Assembly (NCBI GenBank): GCA_020629515.1
Contig: JAHDDE010000016.1
Span: forward strand, 1 to 64,000
Length of the DNA stretch: 64,000 bases
Direction: 5' to 3'
DNA from: Saprospiraceae bacterium
GTDB taxonomy: Bacteria; Bacteroidota; Bacteroidia; Chitinophagales; Saprospiraceae
Shown here: positions 57,445 through 64,000 of the stretch, piece by piece
Layout of the letters: each line of letters starts with the position of its first letter
Position numbering within the stretch: the first letter of the stretch is position 1
Notes under the pieces: generated by a model
Seen by the model: the letters and a program-made list of their open reading frames with translations, nothing else
Database searches by the model: none
What the model was told of the DNA's origin: nothing
Position numbers and translations under genes: made by a program

Positions 57445-58263
57445 ATGAATTTAGAAACACTAATTCCCAAAATTACAGATATGGCCATCGAATATGCCCC
57501 AAAGGTACTTATGGCATTACTTACCTTAATAATAGGTTTTTGGATCATAGGAAAGATTGTTAAATTTTTAGAAAAAGCGTTGAACAGAAGTGATATGGAT
57601 GTATCACTTTCCAAATTCTTAAGTTCAATCGCCAGTGTCTTATTAAAAATCATGCTTTTATTTTCGGTAGCAAGCATGTTCGGTATAGATACGACCTCAT
57701 TTGTAGCCATTTTTGGCGCCTTAATGGTAGGTATTGGTATGGCACTCAATGGGAGTATAGGTCATTTAGCCAGCGGTATCATGTTGATGATATTCAAACC
57801 ATTTAAAGTCGGTGATCTTGTGGATATAGGAGGAGGTCACTTGGGGACTGTTGAGGCGATCAATGCCTTTAATACCACTCTCGCAACTCTTGACAATAAA
57901 CGAATCATAGTCGCCAATAGCAACGTTACTGGCAATACAATAACTAACATCTCTGGTCAGGGTATCGTAGGGGTGGAACTTACTTTCGGTATTGGTTATA
58001 ATGATAATATCGACGAGGCAAGAAAAGTCATTCTTGAAGTCGGAAAAAATTGTCCTTTTATACTTGATGATCCTGCACAAGGAGTAGTTGTCGCTGAATT
58101 AGGAGATAGCTCTGTGAATTTGGCAACGAGGCCTTTTTGCAAAAGTGAACACTACTGGGATACATTATTTTATATGCAAGAGCACGTCAAAAAAGAATTT
58201 GACAAGGCTAACATTGGCATACCATATCCAACAATGGATATTAATATGGTTAGTAGTAATTAA
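57445..58263 (+). CDS. MscS-family mechanosensitive channel
   Basis: A 272-aa small-conductance channel: N-terminal transmembrane helices (about 17-35 and 55-95), the Gly/Ala-rich pore helix (VGIGMALNGSIGHLASGIM), then the beta domain (PFKVGDLVDIGGGHLGTVEA) and VANSNVTGNTITNIS, with a C-terminal alpha-beta domain. It would open on membrane tension and release solutes on osmotic downshift. Length is typical of the short MscS form. A terminator hairpin follows. Confidence 0.93.
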   Translation: MNLETLIPKITDMAIEYAPKVLMALLTLIIGFWIIGKIVKFLEKALNRSDMDVSLSKFLSSIASVLLKIMLLFSVASMFGIDTTSFVAIFGALMVGIGMALNGSIGHLASGIMLMIFKPFKVGDLVDIGGGHLGTVEAINAFNTTLATLDNKRIIVANSNVTGNTITNISGQGIVGVELTFGIGYNDNIDEARKVILEVGKNCPFILDDPAQGVVVAELGDSSVNLATRPFCKSEHYWDTLFYMQEHVKKEFDKANIGIPYPTMDINMVSSN

Positions 58264-58299
58264 GAAAGATTTATATAGATTATAATTCAAGGATTATGA

Positions 58300-58334
58300 A
58301 TGGTTTTGGGATACTATCCTGAAACCATTTTTTT
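58300..58334 (+). terminator. Rho-independent terminator after the MscS gene
   Basis: A stem of ATGGTTT (58300-58306) with AAACCAT (58322-58328), extended inside by GGAT/ATCC, leads into seven T residues (58328-58334) 37 bp after the MscS stop. Confidence 0.7.
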
Positions 58335-58467
58335 ATCCTGGCAAGAATTCACCGTTCTTGCTATAGATCCATATTAACATAATAATGAACAAAAAGAAGT
58401 AGACAAAAAACCATATCATACATCCACCCTTTTTATCGTAATTAATTTCTTCTGGTCCGTGAGACAT
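58333..58467 (-). CDS. Small single-span membrane protein (44 aa)
   Basis: A 44-codon frame starting at ATG 58467. It begins MSHGPEEINYDKKGG, continues with one hydrophobic segment (WFFVYFFLFIIMLIWIY) and ends with SKNGEFLPG, so it reads like a genuine short membrane protein with an acidic/basic cytoplasmic head. It accounts for most of the otherwise empty 312-bp gap between the MscS gene and the aminopeptidase gene; I see nothing else coding there. Its stop overlaps the T-run of the terminator of the convergent MscS gene. No family is recognised. Confidence 0.55.
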   Translation of the reverse strand: MSHGPEEINYDKKGGCMIWFFVYFFLFIIMLIWIYSKNGEFLPG

Positions 58468-58575
58468 TATTAATACATCTTTATGAGCTGCAAAGAAAAG
58501 CAATATCTATGAAAATAATCCAATAAATAAGAGACAACGCAATATTGAAATATTAAAAATAATAACTGACGGTCC

Positions 58576-60342
58576 TTAACCCTCTATTTCACGACATTGC
58601 GTACACAACCATTCGGTCAATTCATCATCCAATTCTGGGATCAATACGTCTTTAACTTTTCTATGATATACGTTCAGCCAATTTATTTCCTTATCCGTCA
58701 TCAGGTCGAGATTAACTAATTCTATTTGTATAGGAAAATAGGTAATCGTCTCAAAACAAAGAAAGTTGCTATTTGTACATTCTTTGACCAGTATTAAGTT
58801 TTCAATCCTAATACCATATGCGCCCGGTGCGTAGTATCCGGGTTCATTGGAGACAATCATACCTGGCTCCAAGATAACGTGAGCTCTGGGACTTATGCCT
58901 TGTGGCCCTTCATGGACATTGAGAAAATACCCAACTCCATGACCTGTTCCATGACCGTAGTTTTTATCGTGCTGCCAGAGGTATTGACGAGCTAATATAT
59001 CCAATTGTGCTCCATTAGTACCCCTGGGAAATTTAGCTGTGGCCAATGCTATATGCCCTTTAAGCACTAATGTATAGGCTAATTTTTCATCTGCAGTGGG
59101 ATCTCCTAACGTGAACGTCCTTGTGATATCTGTGGTCCCATCTAAGTATTGTCCTCCACTATCACATAGCAATAATCCAGTAGGTTCAATCTTAAGAGCA
59201 CTCTCTTTATTAGGCCTATAATGTACGATAGCTCCATTCTCTTTATATCCTACTATCGCTGGAAAACTTTCGCCATAATAACCCAATTTTTCCTTTCTAC
59301 ATTCGACTATTTTATTAGAAAAATCATACTCAGAGCATTCGTTTTCCTTAGAAGTCATTAACCATTGAAAGGCTTTTGTAAGGGCTTGGCCATCTTTTAT
59401 CATGGCGTTATTAATATGCTGAATTTCAATAGTGGACTTTATTGCTTTCATTTGTTCTATAGGAGATGTACACCTATAAATCGCACTATTTCTAAGTTGA
59501 TTATATAGCGTTACATTAACTTTCTTTACATCGACCATAATAGTCCCATAGCTCACTTCATTAATACTATAGGCTCTGTCATATTCCTCTATAAACACAT
59601 TTTCATTTTCTAAGACCCTTTTTACCGCCTCGGGAACCTTACGCTCATTTATAAACAGATAACAATCTTTCAACCCAATTAAGGCAAATGCATAAAACAC
59701 TGGATTATAACTTACATCTCGTCCTCTTAAATTAAAAATCCATGCTATTTCATCTAATGCTGTGACCATTAGCCAGTCTGCATTTGCATTTCTCAATTGT
59801 TCTCTAACCGATTCTATCTTATTCTTTCGAGGATTGCCGGCATATCTATCATCAAAGAGGAAAATTTTCTTAGTGGGTAAATCTGGACGACCTTCGATCC
59901 ATTCCTCCTCAATGAATTGCACTGTACTGTCAAACTTAAATTTCTTTTTTGCTGCTTTTTTCTTGAGTTGCTCTAAGGTGAATATTGACATAAGTCTTCC
60001 ATCAAAACCAATGGTACTACTATTATCCAATTGATTCATCAACCAATCTTGATAGGTATCTGAAGAGCCAATCATTTTATGTAGAGTGATTCTGGTTCCG
60101 TCGAGTTCTTTATCTCCCTGTATAAAATATCGCGAGTCTGTCCATAACCCGATATGCTCCTGTGTAATGACCATTACTCCATTAGACCCAGTAAATCCGC
60201 TTATCCATTCTCTACATTTCCAGTAGTCCGCTATGTATTCTCCCAGATGAGGGTCGCTGTCTAACACAATTAATGCATCAACATCCCGTGCTCTCATTTT
60301 GGCACGTAAATTGCTAAATAAATTAAATTTTAAGTTTGGCAC
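58576..60342 (-). CDS. Xaa-Pro aminopeptidase (M24B)
   Basis: A 588-aa enzyme releasing N-terminal residues preceding proline. Two creatinase-like N-terminal domains (about 1-300) precede the pita-bread catalytic domain. Metal ligands are Asp in LLCDSGGQY and GTTDITRTF, His in GTGHGVGYFLNVHEGP, and Glu in SNEPGYY and GIRIENL. GTG 60342 is the start that gives a full N-terminus (PNLKFNLFSNLRAKMRAR); ATG 60297 would trim about 15 residues. A 16-bp direct repeat surrounds the start region. Confidence 0.91.
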   Translation of the reverse strand: MPNLKFNLFSNLRAKMRARDVDALIVLDSDPHLGEYIADYWKCREWISGFTGSNGVMVITQEHIGLWTDSRYFIQGDKELDGTRITLHKMIGSSDTYQDWLMNQLDNSSTIGFDGRLMSIFTLEQLKKKAAKKKFKFDSTVQFIEEEWIEGRPDLPTKKIFLFDDRYAGNPRKNKIESVREQLRNANADWLMVTALDEIAWIFNLRGRDVSYNPVFYAFALIGLKDCYLFINERKVPEAVKRVLENENVFIEEYDRAYSINEVSYGTIMVDVKKVNVTLYNQLRNSAIYRCTSPIEQMKAIKSTIEIQHINNAMIKDGQALTKAFQWLMTSKENECSEYDFSNKIVECRKEKLGYYGESFPAIVGYKENGAIVHYRPNKESALKIEPTGLLLCDSGGQYLDGTTDITRTFTLGDPTADEKLAYTLVLKGHIALATAKFPRGTNGAQLDILARQYLWQHDKNYGHGTGHGVGYFLNVHEGPQGISPRAHVILEPGMIVSNEPGYYAPGAYGIRIENLILVKECTNSNFLCFETITYFPIQIELVNLDLMTDKEINWLNVYHRKVKDVLIPELDDELTEWLCTQCREIEG

Positions 60343-60350
60343 GTAAATTG
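60298..60350. repeat. 16-bp direct repeat around the aminopeptidase start
   Basis: TTTGGCACGTAAATTG occurs at 60298-60313 and again at 60335-60350, 37 bp apart. The upstream copy contains the GTG start codon and the downstream copy directly precedes the internal ATG, on the gene strand. Confidence 0.85.
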
Positions 60351-60507
60351 TTATTTATCAATGTATAGTATATTACAAATATTTTTAATATGTTTGTTTG
60401 AGCATGAAAAGCTGTTAAAAAAGTTCTTTATGAGAACCCAAATCAAAAGAATTTTGTTTCAATTAATCGTAAGGTATTGATATAACTTTACACAACGAAA
60501 AGAACCG

Positions 60508-62001
60508 ATGTTAAGACAGAGTTTATCTCAGAAAATGATTCAGAAGCTATCCCCTCAGCAAATTCAGCTGATGAAACTGCTTCAGATACCCACTGCCACT
60601 TTAGATCAAAGAATCAAAGAGGAGTTAGAGGTCAATCCCGCACTTGAGGAAAGTGAAGACTATGATGAGGTCTTTGATATTAATGAAGAAGAAATAAGAG
60701 AAGGCGAGACAAAAGAAGAAGAGAATTTTGAACTTGACGACTATCTCTCTGACTATATAGATGACGATCCCACGTTATACAAGCTAAAGGGAGATTATTT
60801 TATAGACGATGAAGAGAAAGCCGCACCAATAGCTGTATCCACGAGCTTTCATGAGCACTTAGGTCAGCAATTGGGTATGATGGAATTTGATAATCCTACA
60901 GAGGAACTCGTGGCCAGACAGATAATTGGGAGTATTGATGAAGATGGATATCTGAGAAGAGAGCCTGAAGCACTTGTTGACGACTTATTATTCACTCAAA
61001 ACATTGAGGTAGAACCAGAAATCATTTATAATCAATTAGCTAAGATTCAGAAATTAGAACCTGTAGGTATAGGAGCTAGAGATCTTCAAGAGTCCTTGAT
61101 TATACAACTTGATGCTAAGTTTGAATTCGAAACTGACAGTGCTAAACTCAAAATAAAAGGCATAGCGCACAAAATATTGGACAAGTATTTCAATGAATTC
61201 TCCAAAAAGCACTACAACAGGTTAAAGAGATCTCTTGGATTGTCCGATTCGGAGTTGAAAGACGCGATCGACGAAATATTAAAATTAAATCCAAAACCTG
61301 CCAGTGCATTTGCTAATGGTAGTGCTAAAAATAGGGTCAACCAATATGTCGTACCCGATTTTATCATCACAAATAGGGATGGTGAACTCGATCTCACTCT
61401 AAATAATAAAAATGCCCCTGACCTCAGGATTAGTGATCAGTATGTAGATATACTCAAAGGATATAAAGACAATACCCAAGGAAGAAGATCTACTAAGCAA
61501 GAGAAGGAAGCAGTCATGTTTATTAAGCAAAAAATAGATTCAGCCAAATGGTTTATTGATGCCATAAAACAGAGACAAGAGACACTACATAATACGATGT
61601 ATACTATCATGCAATATCAAGAAGATTTCTTCAGATCAGGTGATGAGCGCAGACTAAAGCCCATGATATTAAAAGATATAGCTGAGATTACAGGACTTGA
61701 TATCTCTACGGTGTCAAGAGTGGCCAATAGCAAATTCGTTCAAACAGAATTTGGAACAAAGAGATTAAAAGACTTTTTCTCAGAATCAATTCAAACTACA
61801 AGTGGCGAGGAAGTATCTACTTTAGAAGTTAAAAACATCCTTCGTGAAGTGATCAGTAGAGAACATAAGCGCAAACCTCTCTCAGATGAAAAACTCAAAG
61901 ACATCCTCCAAGAAAAAGGATATAATATAGCCAGAAGGACAGTCGCAAAATATCGTGAACAACTCAACATACCAGTGGCACGACTTCGAAAAGAACTATA
62001 A
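60508..62001 (+). CDS. rpoN: RNA polymerase sigma-54 factor
   Basis: A 497-aa sigma factor. N-terminal activator-interacting region rich in Gln/Leu (KLSPQQIQLMKLLQIP, about 11-50), an acidic linker (about 50-110), the core-binding domain, a helix-turn-helix (DISTVSRVANSKF, about 399-412) and the RpoN box ARRTVAKYRE near the C-terminus, which contacts the -24 element. It needs an AAA+ enhancer-binding activator to open promoters; none lies in the window. Confidence 0.96.
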   Translation: MLRQSLSQKMIQKLSPQQIQLMKLLQIPTATLDQRIKEELEVNPALEESEDYDEVFDINEEEIREGETKEEENFELDDYLSDYIDDDPTLYKLKGDYFIDDEEKAAPIAVSTSFHEHLGQQLGMMEFDNPTEELVARQIIGSIDEDGYLRREPEALVDDLLFTQNIEVEPEIIYNQLAKIQKLEPVGIGARDLQESLIIQLDAKFEFETDSAKLKIKGIAHKILDKYFNEFSKKHYNRLKRSLGLSDSELKDAIDEILKLNPKPASAFANGSAKNRVNQYVVPDFIITNRDGELDLTLNNKNAPDLRISDQYVDILKGYKDNTQGRRSTKQEKEAVMFIKQKIDSAKWFIDAIKQRQETLHNTMYTIMQYQEDFFRSGDERRLKPMILKDIAEITGLDISTVSRVANSKFVQTEFGTKRLKDFFSESIQTTSGEEVSTLEVKNILREVISREHKRKPLSDEKLKDILQEKGYNIARRTVAKYREQLNIPVARLRKEL

Positions 62002-62015
62002 GGAATTGCTATATT

Positions 62016-62050
62016 AGAAAAGGCTTCAAGACATTTTTGAAGCCTTTTCT
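62016..62050 (+). terminator. Terminator after rpoN
   Basis: A perfect 14-bp stem, AGAAAAGGCTTCAA (62016-62029) with TTGAAGCCTTTTCT (62037-62050), encloses a 7-nt loop 14 bp after the rpoN stop. The stem's own T-rich end replaces a separate U-tract. Confidence 0.8.
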
Positions 62051-62155
62051 ATTTTAACTTTGTCCCGTCCTAACAACAAAAGGCAGTCTACAATTAATTA
62101 ATGTATAATCTAAAGCGAATAGGGTATTCTAATCGTTTAGATAAAAACAATTGTT

Positions 62156-64000
62156 ATGAGAACCGTAAGCCTATCTATTTTAATGCTACTTTTTTTATAC
62201 ACTAATATCCCTGCCCAAACTATAGATTCTCGTATCAAAAAGGTAACAGTCTACAATGAAGGGGCTACAATCACAAGAAATGCTAACTGTCAGTTGAGAT
62301 CTGGGCTTAATGAGATAGTAATAAAAAATTTACCCTTATCAATAGATGAATCATCACTTAGGATTTCTGTTTCTCAAGGAGCCACATTATTGTCTGAAAA
62401 GGTACATAGAGAATATTTTGATATTCAAAAAATCAACACTTATTATGATAGTTTACTTCTGATAATTGAAGACAGTCTTGAAGTCGTAAAAATAAGACAG
62501 GAAGTCATAAGTGGTCAAATAGATATCCTCAATATTAATCAAGAAATACCAAGCAGTTATAATTCAACATGGGATTATCAAGATATATTCAAGCTTTCTC
62601 AAGAGTATGGCAAGCAGATGACCTTACTTCAAAAATCATTGCTACAATTAAAAATAATTGAAAGAGGATGGGCAAATAAAAAAAATGCCCTCATCAAACA
62701 AAAGTCAATTGAAGGCAATCAATCCAAAATTGGAGAATCTCATCTCAGACTTTCATTGTCATCTGAAAGCTCAAGAAGCATTGATATAGAGATCGATTAT
62801 TTTATCGACGAGGCAGGATGGTCTCCAAGTTATGATTTACGCACTTCCGATATTAATAGTCAACTGAAAATAATCTATAAAGCTGCGGTATTTCAAAATA
62901 CGGGTGAAGATTGGAATAAGATAAATCTCAGCCTTTCTAACGCAGAACCAACTGCCGATTTTTCCTTGCCCAACTTGAATCGATATCAACTCGACTTTAA
63001 CAATTATTATAATTATAATACGAAACCCAAAATTAATAACAACCCTATCTATGGTAGAGTGCGAGGATTTGTAAGAGATGTATCAAATGAACCTCTGATC
63101 GGTGCCAACGTAATGATAGAGGGTACGTCAATAGGAACAATTACTGATATTGATGGGTCATTTTCCATTTATGTGCCTAAGGGAAGTCAATTTTTTGAAG
63201 TAAGCTACACTGGATATAATAAAGAAAGAGTAGCTATCAATCAGAATAATTTAAATATCAAATTAATCACATCAGAATTACTAGATGAAGTAGTAGTCAC
63301 AGGATTAGCTAGTAGGGCCTCAGGTGTTTCTATCAGAGGATATAGCTCAATAGAGGTAGCTCAAGAGGCCATCCCTACCCAGATCACTAAATCACAAACA
63401 TCGTTCAGCTATGATATCGATGTCTTATACGATATCCCAAGCTCTGGAGAAGAACAATCAGTAATCATTAAAACCACAGATGTCGATGTACAATATGAAT
63501 ATATCACAATGCCCAAATTATCAGAACATGCGTACCTAACTGCTCGAATTAAGGACTGGCAAAAATTAGATTTGTTATATGGACCTGCGAATATTATAAT
63601 AGATAATCGGTATTCTGGTAAGACTTATATAGGTGAAGAACAAATCAATGATGATTATATCTTGTCACTGGGTAAAGATGATAAAATCATAGTGAGAAGA
63701 GAACTCAAAAAGGACTTTGAAAAGAAAAAATGGACTGGAAATAATATTGTCGAAACTCGTCATTGGGTAACTTCCATACAAAATAACAGGACGACACCAG
63801 TAAAAATAAAGGTTTTAGACCAGTATCCTATCTCTCAAAATAACGCTATCAAAGTCGAACTTAAACAACATGATGGTGCAGAAATCAATAAAGATGAAGG
63901 TCTATTAACTTGGTTTACAGATTTAGAGCCATTATCACAATCTTTTTACAACAACAAGTACGAAGTTAAATACCCGAAGAATAGAAATCTCTTAATAGAT
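62156..64000 (+). CDS. DUF4139 (MuiA-like) protein with inserted carboxypeptidase-regulatory-like domain, partial
   Basis: The first 615 codons of a gene that runs past the window end. Signal peptide MRTVSLSILMLLFLYTNIPA, then DUF4140 (VTVYNEGATITR, about 25-90), a helical segment, and the start of DUF4139 (about 205-265: WSPSYDLR, EDWNKINLSLSNAEP). At about 300-372 a carboxypeptidase-D regulatory-like beta sandwich is inserted (RVRGFVRDVSNEPLIGANVM, DIDGSFSIYV), followed by LDEVVVTG and SIRGYSS, as at the start of SusC-type plugs. DUF4139 then resumes (FSYDIDVLYDIP, ISLG-like YILSLGKDDKIIV). Some relatives are called mucoidy inhibitor MuiA; function here unknown. Confidence 0.85.
   Translation, partial: MRTVSLSILMLLFLYTNIPAQTIDSRIKKVTVYNEGATITRNANCQLRSGLNEIVIKNLPLSIDESSLRISVSQGATLLSEKVHREYFDIQKINTYYDSLLLIIEDSLEVVKIRQEVISGQIDILNINQEIPSSYNSTWDYQDIFKLSQEYGKQMTLLQKSLLQLKIIERGWANKKNALIKQKSIEGNQSKIGESHLRLSLSSESSRSIDIEIDYFIDEAGWSPSYDLRTSDINSQLKIIYKAAVFQNTGEDWNKINLSLSNAEPTADFSLPNLNRYQLDFNNYYNYNTKPKINNNPIYGRVRGFVRDVSNEPLIGANVMIEGTSIGTITDIDGSFSIYVPKGSQFFEVSYTGYNKERVAINQNNLNIKLITSELLDEVVVTGLASRASGVSIRGYSSIEVAQEAIPTQITKSQTSFSYDIDVLYDIPSSGEEQSVIIKTTDVDVQYEYITMPKLSEHAYLTARIKDWQKLDLLYGPANIIIDNRYSGKTYIGEEQINDDYILSLGKDDKIIVRRELKKDFEKKKWTGNNIVETRHWVTSIQNNRTTPVKIKVLDQYPISQNNAIKVELKQHDGAEINKDEGLLTWFTDLEPLSQSFYNNKYEVKYPKNRNLLID

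Noticed and set aside
57369-57749. 126-codon minus-strand frame overlapping the MscS gene
   Set aside because: The plus-strand MscS protein has strong family motifs throughout; the opposite frame has none and overlaps recX as well.
63001-63420. Possible SusC/TonB-dependent receptor gene
   Set aside because: The LDEVVVTG motif and the regulatory-like domain suggested it, but the flanking sequence on both sides is DUF4139 in one unbroken frame from 62156.
1-64000. CRISPR arrays, tRNA or rRNA genes, insertion sequences, phage genes
   Set aside because: I looked for spaced repeats, cloverleaf-like sequence in the gaps, transposase and integrase motifs, and found none.

Overview
The window is chromosomal DNA from an AT-rich member of the Bacteroidota, probably a marine or environmental saprospirian, cytophagian or flavobacterial lineage; the exact class cannot be settled from the sequence. 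The main pointers are a type IX secretion system (T9SS) plug protein, several large secreted proteins of which at least two end in T9SS type A sorting domains, promoter-like TAnnTTTG elements, a split PntAA/PntAB/PntB transhydrogenase and many non-ATG starts. I found no rRNA, tRNA, CRISPR array, transposase or phage gene.

Layout. 1-373: no protein gene, but a minus-strand structured RNA candidate with 6S-like architecture and an intrinsic terminator. 374-2593: ECF sigma, anti-sigma and DUF4097 operon. 2701-4965: TPR adenylyl cyclase and a secreted partner. 5106-9874: T9SS plug, TolC-type channel, MacA-type adaptor and a TIGR04282 glycosyltransferase. 9881-26890: mostly housekeeping (dipeptidase, EamA transporter, prs, an atypical SDR, LpxH, frr, gltBD, a TPR histidine kinase, pntAA-AB-B). 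27460-35125: an accessory oxidative/dehalogenation cluster. 35133-44093: guaB, tadA, two small envelope proteins, pcm, an ElaA-type GNAT, a secreted lamin-tail protein, asd and a coiled-coil protein. 44115-52446: M36 metallopeptidase, rlmB-TraB/GumN-gamma-carbonic anhydrase operon, diheme cytochrome c with a DUF5777 barrel, bacilliredoxin. 52528-56754: two large repeat-containing secreted proteins. 56911-64000: recX, a MscS channel, an overlooked 44-aa membrane protein, aminopeptidase P, rpoN, and the first 615 codons of a DUF4139 protein that runs off the window.

How parts may work together. The 27460-35125 cluster has a flavin monooxygenase and a fatty-acid-hydroxylase/tandem-CDGSH fusion on one strand, divergent from TetR, aldehyde dehydrogenase, DUF3604, DhlA-like haloalkane dehalogenase and DUF1330 genes on the other, with a palindrome between the divergent promoters. 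This reads as a regulated pathway for oxidising hydrophobic, possibly halogenated, compounds; the substrate is unknown, and it is the best candidate here for an undescribed system. Elsewhere the secreted M36 peptidase, the SdrD-B-like protein and perhaps the lamin-tail protein are probable clients of the T9SS to which the 5106-6359 plug belongs. GltBD and the proton-translocating transhydrogenase lie close together and are linked through NADPH.
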